A DNA stretch of 64,000 bases from Alcaligenaceae bacterium SAGV5. Lineage in GTDB: Bacteria > Pseudomonadota > Gammaproteobacteria > Burkholderiales > Burkholderiaceae_B. Under the pieces are notes generated by a model. It had not been told where the DNA came from, ran no database searches, and worked only from the letters and a program-made list of their open reading frames with translations. The translations under genes were made by a program, and so were the position numbers. Positions 25,169 through 34,258 of the stretch are shown piece by piece (positions within the stretch are counted from its first letter, which is position 1; each line of letters begins with the position of its first letter). Where the stretch lies: contig SPDP01000002.1 in NCBI GenBank assembly GCA_009360345.1, forward strand, positions 434,001 through 498,000, written 5' to 3'.

Positions 25169-25196
25169 GGATACAGCTTTCACGAATTATTGCAAC

Positions 25197-26315
25197 GTGC
25201 ACCGAATCTCCGCGCCGCCTCTGTTGCTGCTCCTGCGCCGGTTGGCCGTCCTATGGCTGGCCGCGCCGCTGGCCGCGCCCTGGGCGGCCGACATGACACT
25301 CATCCTGGACGATACGGCGCAGCAGTACGGCGAATTCGCCGCGCAGCTGCGCAGCGTCAATGCCGCTTCGCACCGGCTGACCCAGGGCAGGGTCGACATC
25401 CTGCCGCTGGATTCGCTGCGGCAGCTCGACGCGCAGGCGGCCGCGCCACGATCCGGCCCGGACGACAGCGACTCCGTCCTGGCCGGCGTGCGCACGCGCA
25501 GCGCGCGCGGCTCCATGCTGCCCGACGCGGGTCCGCCGGCCTCCCCGCCCCAGCCGGTCCGCGCCGAAGGCAGCGATCCGGGCGTGCTGGTAGCGGTGGG
25601 ACCCAAGGCAGCCCGGGCCGTCGTCCAGCGTGCCGGCAATGAACCGATCCTGCTGGCCCTGCTGGGCCGCCTGGAGTATGAGGAACTGCGCGCCCTGCCC
25701 GCGCTGCGCCGCCCGGAGCGTGCCATCGGCGTGTTGTTGCGAGATCCGGCCGCGGCCGAGCAGCTCAGCCTGATCGACGCCGTGCTGCCCGGCAAGCGCC
25801 GGGTCGGCGTCGTCACCGCGCCCCAGGCAGAACCGCTGATGCGCGACCTGGCCAGCGCGGCCCTGGCCTGGCCTGCCCAGCACCCGTCGCGCGGCGGCCG
25901 GCCCTGGGCCATCGCCGCCGCCGATGCCCCCGACGCCAACGCCCTGACCAGCGCCCTGCAGGCCGTCGTTCCCGCCAGCGATGCCTTGCTGGTGCTGCCC
26001 GATCCGGTGGGATCGACATCCGCCGCCGCCCTGGCGCTGCTGCAATCGGCGGCCACCGCCAATCTGCCGGTGTTCGCCACCAGCGAGGCCATGGTGCGCG
26101 CCGGCGCCCTGGCGGCGCTGGTGCCCGGCAACGCACAACTGGCCGAACAGGCCCATGCCCTGACCGTGCGGCTCAGGCAATCCCCGCCCGGCCCGCCGGT
26201 GGTCGAGGCTCCCCGGCGGCTGACGGTGCGCACCAACCCTCATGTGGCCAGGCGCCTGGGGCTGGCCTTGCCGCCGGACGACGCCCTGACCGCGGCCGTG
26301 GCGCGCAGGGACTAG
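25197..26315 (+). CDS. Periplasmic substrate-binding-like protein (ABC_sub_bind type)
   Basis: A 372-residue exported protein. An N-terminal hydrophobic signal (PPLLLLLRRLAVLWLAAPLAAPWAA) precedes a two-lobed binding-protein fold resembling the TrpX/ABC_sub_bind family: LVAVGPKAARAVVQRAGNEPILLALL, RAIGVLLRDPAAAEQLSLIDAVLPGKRRVGVV, SDALLVLPDPVGSTSAAALALL, NLPVFATSEAMVRAGALAALVP. A nonconserved Pro/Ser loop lies at ~85-120. No transporter genes adjoin. The kinase gene begins 18 bases downstream, so it is probably the kinase's periplasmic ligand sensor. GTG start; an 18-base segment is shared in inverted orientation with the neighbouring ompA-like gene. Confidence 0.75.
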   Translation: MHRISAPPLLLLLRRLAVLWLAAPLAAPWAADMTLILDDTAQQYGEFAAQLRSVNAASHRLTQGRVDILPLDSLRQLDAQAAAPRSGPDDSDSVLAGVRTRSARGSMLPDAGPPASPPQPVRAEGSDPGVLVAVGPKAARAVVQRAGNEPILLALLGRLEYEELRALPALRRPERAIGVLLRDPAAAEQLSLIDAVLPGKRRVGVVTAPQAEPLMRDLASAALAWPAQHPSRGGRPWAIAAADAPDANALTSALQAVVPASDALLVLPDPVGSTSAAALALLQSAATANLPVFATSEAMVRAGALAALVPGNAQLAEQAHALTVRLRQSPPGPPVVEAPRRLTVRTNPHVARRLGLALPPDDALTAAVARRD

Positions 26316-26333
26316 CGTCGGGCCCGCGCCGCC

Positions 26334-28232
26334 ATGCCTCCCATGCTCCCCGCCGCGCTTCGATCGAACAGCCTGCAGCGCGATCTCATACGATTGGGCG
26401 TACTGCCGTGCGCCACCGCCGCCGTCGCGCTGACCCTGTGGTTCACCCACGAACGGCTGGACGCGCTGGAGCAGGCCTTCCGGACCAACGGCGCGGCGAT
26501 CGCGCGGCAACTGGCCGTGGCCAGCGACCTGAGCCTGTATGCCGGCGACGTGGAGACGCTGCGCGACCTGGCGGAGAACATGGTGGCCAAGGGCATCGCG
26601 TCGCGCGTCGAGATCGGCAACGGCACGGGCATCGCCATCGCGGCGGGCCCGGAGTCGGAAAAGCTCAAACATGCCCGCCCCTTCGCCGAGCCGGTGCGCC
26701 TGCGCGCCACGCGCGGCCTGACCGACTACCCCCGCCCCGGCGGACCGGCGCTGGACATCGGCACGGTGCGCGTGTTCCTGGACGATGCCGAACACCGGAG
26801 CGCGCGCGCCGCCTCGATGCTGGCCGGCGGCCTGATAGGCGGCACCGCCCTGCTTCTGGCCTGGCTCTCGGCCCTGCACATGGCGCGCGCCGTCGCGCGG
26901 CCGCTCAAGCGCATCTCCGCCACCGTCTCGTCCCTGCAGGCAGGAAAACTCGACGCCCGCTGCGGCCCCTGCGGCCGCAATGAGATCGCCACCCTGGCCA
27001 GCGACGTCGACCACATGGCCCAGCGCCTGCAGGACGCCTATTCGTCGCAGGAAGAACGCATCCAGGCCGCCACGCAGGAAGCGCTCGCGCGGCTGTCGCA
27101 GGCCGAGCAGGCCACGCGTTCGCGCACGCGCTTCCTGGCCACCGCCAGCCACGACCTGCGCCAGCCCGTACACGCGATGGGCCTGTTCATCGACGGCCTG
27201 CTGCCCACCGCCAGCCAGGCGCAGCTACCCGCCATGCAACGCTTGCAGGAAGGCACCCAGGTCATGAGCGCGCTGCTCGACGCGCTGCTGGACATTTCCC
27301 GGCTCGACGCCAATGTGCTGTCCCCATCCTATGCCCCGGTGCGCGTGGGCGATCTGTTCGACCAGCTCGACGCCATGCATGGGGCGGTCGCGCGCGAGGC
27401 GGGAGTGGACCTGGTATGGCGCGACCGCGGCCGCGCCGTCCTGACGGATGCCGGCCTGGTCATGCGTGTGCTCGACAACCTGGTACGCAACGCCGTGCGC
27501 CACGGCGAAGGCGGCCGCGTGCTGGTTGCCGCGCGGCGCGATGGCGACGGCACGCGGATCGAGATCCGCGACAACGGCATAGGCGTCGCGCCCATCCAGC
27601 AGTCGCGCATTTTCGAAGAGTTCTACCAGGTCGCCAATCCGCAGCGCGACCGGCGCAACGGCTTCGGCCTGGGGCTGTCCATCTGCGCCCGCATCGCCCG
27701 CCTGCTGCACACCGACATCCGCGTCCGATCCGCACTGCGCCGGGGCAGCACGTTCTCGCTGCGGCTTCCCACGACCGACGCGCCGCCCGTGGCGCCCATG
27801 GCCGCCCCCCACGATGCCGCCGGCGCGACCTCGCTGGACCTGGACTGCCTGCTGATCGATGACGACGAGGCCATCCTGGAAGGAACGGCCCATCTGCTGC
27901 GGCAGTGGAACTGCCGGGTGGACCAGGCTCGCACGGCCGACGACGCCCTGCGCAAGCTGCGCGACGCCACCCGGCGCTACGACGTGATCCTGTGCGACCT
28001 GCAACTGGGCGACAGCGACGACGGACTCGCCCTGCTGCTGCAGGCGCGGGAGCTGCGGCCGCACGCCACCGCCATCATGATATCGGGCACGACCACGCCG
28101 GACATCCTGCAGCGTATCCGGGAAGCCTCGGTCACGCTGCTGACCAAGCCGGTCGCGCCCGCCAAGCTGCGCGCGTTGCTGGGCCGCTGGACGCCGGCCG
28201 GACGCAACGCCGGCCGGACGGCCAGCCTTTAG
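26334..28232 (+). CDS. Hybrid sensor histidine kinase with C-terminal receiver (kinase 2)
   Basis: A 632-residue kinase with the same architecture as kinase 1. A membrane helix near residues 20-38 (LGVLPCATAAVALTLWF) precedes a ~110-residue periplasmic domain, a second helix (MLAGGLIGGTALLLAWLSAL) and HAMP. HisKA has ASHDLRQPVHA (His about 273) and the HATPase has DNLVRNAVRH, DNGIGVA and FGLGLSI. A receiver domain ends the protein (LIDDDE, ILCDLQL, MISGT, LTKP). No DNA-binding domain. It is in an operon with the binding protein just upstream, and its last 4 bases overlap the convergent exoprotein fragment. It must pass phosphate to a separate regulator not seen here. Confidence 0.88.
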   Translation: MPPMLPAALRSNSLQRDLIRLGVLPCATAAVALTLWFTHERLDALEQAFRTNGAAIARQLAVASDLSLYAGDVETLRDLAENMVAKGIASRVEIGNGTGIAIAAGPESEKLKHARPFAEPVRLRATRGLTDYPRPGGPALDIGTVRVFLDDAEHRSARAASMLAGGLIGGTALLLAWLSALHMARAVARPLKRISATVSSLQAGKLDARCGPCGRNEIATLASDVDHMAQRLQDAYSSQEERIQAATQEALARLSQAEQATRSRTRFLATASHDLRQPVHAMGLFIDGLLPTASQAQLPAMQRLQEGTQVMSALLDALLDISRLDANVLSPSYAPVRVGDLFDQLDAMHGAVAREAGVDLVWRDRGRAVLTDAGLVMRVLDNLVRNAVRHGEGGRVLVAARRDGDGTRIEIRDNGIGVAPIQQSRIFEEFYQVANPQRDRRNGFGLGLSICARIARLLHTDIRVRSALRRGSTFSLRLPTTDAPPVAPMAAPHDAAGATSLDLDCLLIDDDEAILEGTAHLLRQWNCRVDQARTADDALRKLRDATRRYDVILCDLQLGDSDDGLALLLQARELRPHATAIMISGTTTPDILQRIREASVTLLTKPVAPAKLRALLGRWTPAGRNAGRTASL

Positions 28233-31200
28233 AAATCCGAGCAGGCGTTCCGGCGATCGGTGGACACGCAGTTGCTCAGGTTCGGCCGCGTCCGTACCCT
28301 GGACCATTCCCTGGCCAGTACGTCTCCCGCCTGTTCGACCCGGTCGCCGGCTATCGGCCCCGTGGCGAAACACATGGCCACGGGCACCAGGTTGCGATCG
28401 TACAGATAGGTGGTCGGAATCTCGCGCTGGAGGTCCACGCTGGGCAAGGCATAGCTGTTCACGGTCAGCACGCCCGGGACGACATTGATGAGATATCCCT
28501 CGGCCGAGACGAAGGGGGTGGTCGCGGTGACGGCGTAGGTGCCGGCCGGACTCGCCGCATTGGCCGCCGAACCCGCCGCGCCGCTGATGCCCGCCCCGGT
28601 GTCTCCCAGGATCAGGCCCGCCAGCGTGTAGCCCAATGCGGGATTGCCGATACCCGCCGGCCGGGACGCACTGTCCAGGGTCACGGTCACCGTGGGTTGT
28701 TGCCGGTAGATGAAGTGGTTGTCCACATCCGCGATGGACGCGCCGTAGGCGCGGCCGTACAGGTTGGGCAGCGCCCCGGATCCGGCCATGCCGCCGCGCG
28801 TCTCTCCCTCCCAGGTATCGGCCCACACGCGCCAGCGTCCGGACGTATCGATGCGCGCGCCGTCCGGATTCTGGAAGCGTGCCGCCGCTACCAGGTCGGC
28901 GGTGCCGCCGGTCACGTCGGCATCCAGCGTAAGGTCGCCGGACTGGGTCCGCACGAACGTGGAGGCGGCGGCGATGCCTCGTTCGGAACCTGCCGGCGCG
29001 CCCTCCCCCGCTCCCAGGGTCGGCAGCGACACCTCGCCGATGCGCAAGGCATCCACGTCCGCATAGGCGAACGCATCGCGCGCCCCGCCCGCCAGCGTCC
29101 CGACGCGGTTGGGAGCCTGGTCCAGGCCGACGCCGCCGCCGGAGCTGCGGGCCAGCAGCTCGTCGGCGGCGATCGCCCCCGCTGCCCCCTGGCCGATATC
29201 GCCGCCGGCGAGCAGCGCCACCGTGGCGGCCTGCACGGACTGCCCGAGCGTGACGTTGCCGGTGTCCGCCTGGAGCATCAGCGCTCCCGCGGCGGCCGAC
29301 GCGGCGGCGACGGACAGGTTGCCCGACGTGGACCGCACGAACGCGTTTCCGGCCGTCACGCCCGAGGCGGAGACCGCCTGCGGTGCGCCGGCCGCGTCGA
29401 GCGCACCGGCCGTCACGTTCGCCACGGCCAGGTCGCCGGCGCCGCGATAAATGAGATTGCCCGCCGCGCTGCCCGCCAGCGCGCGCACGTCGTTGCCACC
29501 GGCTTCCAGCAAGACGTCGCCGCCTGTCGAACGTGCCAGCAGCGCATCCGCCGCAATGCCGCCGGACGCCGATTCAGCAATGCCGCCCGTTGCGAGCAGC
29601 GCCACGGTCCGGGCCTGGACGACGGCGTCCACGGCCACGGCGCCGGCATCGGCCTGCAGGGACGCGGCGTCGATGGCCGTCACGCCCGAGGCCACCGTCA
29701 GATCTCCCGTTCGCGCGGCGATCCGCACCGTGCCGGCCTGCGCGCCGGCCTGGGTCGACGACGCCAGTCCGCCCGCCGTGTCCTGGCTGGCCACGACGAC
29801 ATCGCCAATGGTCAGCGCGTTCGCGTCCGCATAGCGCAGTTCGGTGGCCGCGCTGCCCGCGAACACGCCGGCATCGTTGCCGGCGGCGGTCAGCGTCACC
29901 GCGCCGGCCGTCGACCGGGCCGCCAGCGTGCCCGCCGTGATGCCCGCGCCGGCCTGTTGGACGATGTCTCCGCGGGCCAGCAAGGCCACCGTACCTGCCT
30001 GCAACGATTGCCCGACCTGCACGCTGCCTGCATCCGCCTGCAAGGTCAGCCGGTTCGATGCGGCCGAGGCTGCCTGGACGGACAGATTGCCCGTAGTCGT
30101 CTGCGCGATCGCGTCGGCCGCCGTCAGCCCGGAAGCCGCGACGGCCTGCGGCGCGCCACCGGCATCCAGCGCGCCGGCGGCCACCGTCGCCACGGCCAGG
30201 TCGCCGCTGCCGCGATAGCGCAGATCGCCCGCGGCAGCCGCCGCCAGCGTCCGCACATCGTTCGTCCCTGCCGCCAGTTGGATATCGCCCGCGCTGGAGC
30301 GCGCCAGCAATGCATCGCCGGCGAGGGCGCCCGCGGTGGTTTGCGTGATGTCGCCGCTGGCCAGCAGCGCCACCGTCCGCCCCTGGACCGCCGCGCCCAC
30401 CCCGATCGCGCCAGCGTCGGCCTGCAGGCTCAGCAGGTCGACGGCCGACACGGCGGCGGCGACGTCCAGATCGCCGTTGCGCGCCGCGATCTGCGTCGTG
30501 CCGGCCGAAACCCCCGATACGGCAAGGGTCTGCAGGCTACCCGCGGTATCGTGGCTCACGACGGCGGCACTCCCCAGGGTCAGGCCATCGGCATCCACAT
30601 ACCGGAAATCGGTGGCCGCGCCTCCCGCCAGAACCCCGGCCTGGTTGCCCGCGTCGGTCAACGCCACGCCCGCGCCCGTCGACCGGGCCACCAGCGTGCC
30701 GGCGTGGATGGACGCACCCGCCAGCTGGCCGATCGCGCCGGTCGCCAGCAGCGCCACCGAGCCGCTGTCCAGCGTCCGGTTGAGCTGGATGGCGCCGGCA
30801 TCCGCCTGCAACGTGGCGGCCGTCGGCGCCGTGATGGCGGCGTTGGCCGTGATGTTCCCGGAGCGGGCCTGCACGATGGCGCGGTCGGCCGCGATCCCGT
30901 CCAGCGCGCGGTTCTGCACGCCGTTCGTCGCGGCGTCCATGCCCAGGGCCGAGACGTTGCCGATCGTGATGCCGTCGGTATCCACGTAGCGGAAGTCGCC
31001 CGCCGCGCCGCCGGCCACCGTGGCCACGGCATTGCCCGGGTGCGTCAGCACGACATCGCCCGTGGCCGACCGGGCCGCCAGCGCGTTCGCGGCGATCGCG
31101 GCGGTGGACGTCTGGGTCACGTTCCCGCCCGCCAGCAGCGCCAGCGTGGCCGCCGTCACGTTGCCGCCCAGCGCGATCGCCCCACCCCCTTCGTTCTGCA

Positions 31201-31345
31201 GGGTCAGGTTGCCGGCCGTCGCCACCGCGCCGTCCACCGAGATGTCGGCGGCATGGGTGTTGCTGCCGACGATCACATTGGGCGCATCCAGGTTCCCCAT
31301 GTCGGCGTTCGACAGCGAGAACCCGTTGCCGCCCGCCCCCCCCAG
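28229..31345 (-). pseudogene. 5'-truncated filamentous-haemagglutinin-like exoprotein
   Basis: The frame encodes about 1,035 residues, in frame from roughly 31345 and from an internal ATG at 31300. At least six imperfect repeats of ~128 residues each carry VALLA.G.I.Q, ARS.G.V.L, LQADAG.V.V and RYVDAD blocks, a beta-helix style seen in two-partner-secreted adhesins. Near the C-terminus are a W-rich segment (RWRVWADTWEGE), an MBG-like segment (VTVTLDSASRPAGIGNPALG) and a Cys-containing tail. The signal peptide and TPS secretion domain are missing: upstream of SLGGAGGNGFSLSNAD the sequence changes into a fragment of another gene. With no export signal it is judged nonfunctional. Confidence 0.75.
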
Positions 31346-31459
31346 CGAGACAGGCCATGCAGCGGGCGGGGGGGAATCTGAGTAAGGCGGCCAGGTTGTT
31401 GGGGATCACCAGGGCGCAGTTGGCTTATCGGTTGAAGAGGGAGGGGATACCGGTTTAGC
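31345..31459 (+). pseudogene. 3' remnant of a sigma54-dependent regulator (Fis-type HTH)
   Basis: An open frame reading ARQAMQRAGG followed by NLSKAARLLGITRAQLAYRL and ending KREGIPV-stop. This is the C-terminal Fis-type DNA-binding helix-turn-helix of NtrC/DmpR-class activators. Nothing of the AAA+ domain remains; upstream is the exoprotein fragment on the other strand. Confidence 0.75.
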
Positions 31460-31502
31460 GTAGTTGCGCGTTTACGCTCTCGATGGCGTCGGTCGTGTAG
31501 CC
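31458..31502 (-). mobile_element. IS256-family transposase scrap
   Basis: The minus strand encodes YTTDAIESVNAQLR followed by a stop, matching the conserved YTTNAIES-N-QLR motif of IS256/mutator transposases. Only about 15 codons remain and no terminal repeats are evident. It ends at the stop of the sigma54-regulator remnant. Confidence 0.6.
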
Positions 31503-31656
31503 CTGTGCGCATCTCTGGCGGGAACGCAAAAAATTTCGGCTTTGGCGGCCTCTGCACTTGGCGCGGCATAAATACGCCATGGGGTACGTGTCGTGCCTCG
31601 AGTGCGAACTCTCTGTCTCTGCAAGCCTCTGCCAGATCAACTCTGTTCGGTACCTT

Positions 31657-32355
31657 TCAGGGCGTCGGCATGGCTTCCAGGATAGTCTCCAGCGTGCGCC
31701 GGATATGCGCTTCGAGCAACCGGCAGGCCTGGGCCGCATCGCGGTCGAGCGCGGCTTTCAGGATGTTCTCGTGCTCGTCGCCGATATCACGGTCGCGCGA
31801 GTACGATGCCAGGAACAGGCGGCGGTAGCGATTGCTCAGATCGTGCAGGTTGCCGCAATACTGTTGCAATAGCGCAGACTGGCAGCCGGCCACCAGCGCG
31901 CGATGGAAGCGCTCGTGCCAGTGCTCCCAGGTCTCCAGTTGGTCGGGCTGCCAACGCATCGACTCCAGCTTGCGCAACTGGTGATGGGTAGCAACCAGTT
32001 CCCGTTCCCATTCGTCGTCGCCCAGGTCGATGGCCGTGGCCAGCGCCCGGGTTTCTACCGCCACGCGGATTTCCAGCAGGTGCTGGAGTTCAGTGCGCGA
32101 TACCGGCGCCACGTAATAAGCCCGGCTTCCCTCTGACACGATCAACCCTTCGGCGACCAACTTGGACAAGCTTTCTCTCAAGGGGCTCCAGCTGACGTCG
32201 AATTCGGTGCGCAAGTCTTCCAGCCGCAGCCTGAATCCCGGCTGCAATCGGCCGCGCAGGATCTGGCCCCTGATGTGGTCGCTGATCTGCGTGCTGCGCG
32301 TGGCGCCGCTCTTGCCGGTTGCGGGCGCCAAGTGAGTGGCCGAAGCGTCGATCAT
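31657..32355 (-). CDS. GntR-family (FadR subfamily) regulator
   Basis: A 232-residue regulator. The winged helix (residues ~18-88) shows QISDHIRGQILRGRLQPGFRLR and SWSPLRESLSKLVAEGLI. The FCD ligand domain (~95-228) has the His residues of the metal site (FHRALVAGC, ENILKAALDRDAAQACRLLEAHIRRTLE). It is divergent from the CocE hydrolase/Bug genes, and an AT-rich dyad lies in the shared region, so it probably represses them until a carboxylate ligand binds (inference). Confidence 0.88.
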   Translation of the reverse strand: MIDASATHLAPATGKSGATRSTQISDHIRGQILRGRLQPGFRLRLEDLRTEFDVSWSPLRESLSKLVAEGLIVSEGSRAYYVAPVSRTELQHLLEIRVAVETRALATAIDLGDDEWERELVATHHQLRKLESMRWQPDQLETWEHWHERFHRALVAGCQSALLQQYCGNLHDLSNRYRRLFLASYSRDRDIGDEHENILKAALDRDAAQACRLLEAHIRRTLETILEAMPTP

Positions 32356-32420
32356 GGGGAAGGGATAGTCCTAGTGCCAAGTGCACTCATTTTACCGCCG
32401 AAGCGTCTTGCGTTTCTTCA

Positions 32421-32467
32421 ATTATCGTTAAATAATTTAATTAACGATAATTTAAGAAAATAACGAT
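32421..32467. promoter_or_regulatory. Operator-like 11-bp inverted repeat upstream of the hydrolase
   Basis: ATTATCGTTAA (32421-32431) and TTAACGATAAT (32441-32451) form a perfect inverted repeat with a 9-base spacer. A further TAACGAT (32461-32467) abuts the hydrolase ATG. It sits in an unusually AT-rich stretch of an otherwise GC-rich window and is the best candidate for the GntR regulator's site. Confidence 0.65.
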
Positions 32468-34219
32468 ATGAACTTGGGGTACGACTACGAACGAACCGAA
32501 ATCCGGTCCGGCATGAAGATCACCTGGCAGATTCCCCTGTGCATGGACGACGGCGTGGTGCTGCGCGCGGATTTGTTCCAGCCTGTGGAGGGGCCGGCGG
32601 TGCCGGTGATCATGAGCTATGGCTGCTACGCCAAGGGGCAGGCATTCCAGGAGGCCTACGCATCCCAATGGCAATCCATGGTCGAGGAGTTTCCCGAGAT
32701 CGAGACCGGATCGTCCAATGCCTACCAGTGCTGGGAGCTGACCGACCCCGAGCGTTGGGTGCCGCATGGATATGCGGTGCTGCGTGTGGACTCGCGGGGG
32801 GCCGGCTGGTCGGAAGGCATCCAGGATCTCTGGTCGGAACGCGAGACCCTGGATTACCGGGCCTGCATCGAGTGGGCCGGAGAACAGTCCTGGTGCGACG
32901 GCAACGTAGGCCTGCTCGGCATTTCCTACTATGCGGCCAACCAATGGCTGGTCGCCGCCACCCAGCCGCGTCATCTCAAGGCCATCATTCCGTGGGAGGG
33001 GGCATCCGACTGCTATCGCGAACTCTACTATCACGGGGGGATACGCTGCACCTTCCTGGATTCCTGGCTGCCTCGCCAGGTACCCATGCAGTATGGGCAG
33101 GGAGAGCGTTCGCGTCGTCATCCGATTACTGGGGAGCCTTGTGCAGGCCCGGTTACGCTGGATCCGGACGAGCTTGCCGCACGGCGCGTAGACAAGCGTT
33201 CCGACGTCAAGGCGCACCCTTTGTCCGACGACTACTACAGCAGGGTGGTCACCGATTTCGATGCGGTGCAGGTGCCGCTGCTGTCCTCGGCCAACTGGGG
33301 CGGCCAGGGGTTGCACCTGCGTGGCAACATCGAGGCCTATGGCCGGTCGGCGTCGCGCGATAAATACCTGGAGATCCACGGCCTGGAGCATTGGACGCAC
33401 TTCTATACCGACTACGGCCTGGATTTGCAGAAGCGTTTCTTCGACCGCTACCTGAAAGGCAATCTGGCCGCTTGGGAAAACCAGCCGCCCGTGCTGCTGC
33501 AAGTCCGGCATGTGGATGGGTTCAGGGCACGGGCGGAAAACGAGTGGCCGCTGGCCCGCACGCAGTGGACCTCCTGGCATCTGGACGCGGACGGCGGTTT
33601 CTCGGCCGCATCCGGGGCGCAGGTCGGAACGATGAGCTTCGGTCCGGACGACGACGGGCTCACTTTCGTGTCCGAGCCATTGTCTGCGGACATGGAAATC
33701 ACCGGCCCGCTGAGCGCGAAGCTGTTTGTCAGTTCGGCCTCGGGCGACGCCGACCTGTACGTCGTGCTGCGGCTGTTCGATCCGCAGGGGCAGGAGGTGG
33801 CGTTTCGCGGCGCGATGGATGCCTATACGCCGATCGCGCAAGGCTGGCTCAGGCTGTCGCACAGGGAGCTGGATACGGCCCTGAGCCGGCCCTATCGGCC
33901 TGTGCTCAGGCACGAGCGGCGGTTGCCTACGGCACCTGGCGAGATCGTCCAGGCGGAGGTGGAAATCTGGCCCACCAGCCTCGTGGTGCCGGCCGGGTAC
34001 CGCCTGGCATGCTCGATTCGCGGCCGCGACTATGAATACCAGGGGCAGGTGGATCCGGCCAGGCAGGCGAGGCACCGTTATCCGTCGAAGGGCTGCGGTC
34101 CGTTCTTGCACAACGATCCTGACGATGCTGCGGATCCTGCCCTGTGGGGGCCGGTCACGTTGCACGTCGGTCCCGACTATCCCAGTTCTCTCCTGTTGCC
34201 GGTGATTCCACCGCGTTGA
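32468..34219 (+). CDS. CocE/NonD-family hydrolase (X-Pro dipeptidyl-peptidase S15 type)
   Basis: A 583-residue alpha/beta hydrolase of the CocE/NonD family. The N-terminal catalytic domain has the MDDGVVLRADLF start, an oxyanion-type Tyr region (VIMSYGCYAKGQ), DSRGAGWSEG, the nucleophile elbow GLLGISYYAA (Ser about 154) and the late His in LEIHGLEHWTHFYTDYG. A C-terminal jelly-roll domain (LSADMEITGPLSAKLFVSS to VPAGYRLACSIRGRDYEY) completes the family layout. Such enzymes hydrolyse esters or amides; the substrate is unknown. No signal peptide. The Bug receptor 39 bases downstream probably delivers the substrate. Confidence 0.85.
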   Translation: MNLGYDYERTEIRSGMKITWQIPLCMDDGVVLRADLFQPVEGPAVPVIMSYGCYAKGQAFQEAYASQWQSMVEEFPEIETGSSNAYQCWELTDPERWVPHGYAVLRVDSRGAGWSEGIQDLWSERETLDYRACIEWAGEQSWCDGNVGLLGISYYAANQWLVAATQPRHLKAIIPWEGASDCYRELYYHGGIRCTFLDSWLPRQVPMQYGQGERSRRHPITGEPCAGPVTLDPDELAARRVDKRSDVKAHPLSDDYYSRVVTDFDAVQVPLLSSANWGGQGLHLRGNIEAYGRSASRDKYLEIHGLEHWTHFYTDYGLDLQKRFFDRYLKGNLAAWENQPPVLLQVRHVDGFRARAENEWPLARTQWTSWHLDADGGFSAASGAQVGTMSFGPDDDGLTFVSEPLSADMEITGPLSAKLFVSSASGDADLYVVLRLFDPQGQEVAFRGAMDAYTPIAQGWLRLSHRELDTALSRPYRPVLRHERRLPTAPGEIVQAEVEIWPTSLVVPAGYRLACSIRGRDYEYQGQVDPARQARHRYPSKGCGPFLHNDPDDAADPALWGPVTLHVGPDYPSSLLLPVIPPR

Positions 34220-34258
34220 GTCGATCCAGCAGGAACACAACCATACCGGAGACCATTC

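Noticed and set aside
28229-31300. The adhesin fragment as an intact gene starting at ATG 31300
   Set aside because: It would lack any signal peptide or TPS domain, and the frame stays open upstream with family-like sequence until the junction, so it is a truncated gene.
31327-31375. C-rich and G-rich runs flanking the adhesin/sigma54 junction as terminal inverted repeats
   Set aside because: The runs are complementary in the same order, not inverted, so they do not form transposon ends.
27905-31381. A 1,158-codon open frame on the plus strand
   Set aside because: Antisense to the repeat adhesin; its repetitive Arg/Gly/His composition mirrors the adhesin repeats and it has no recognisable domain.
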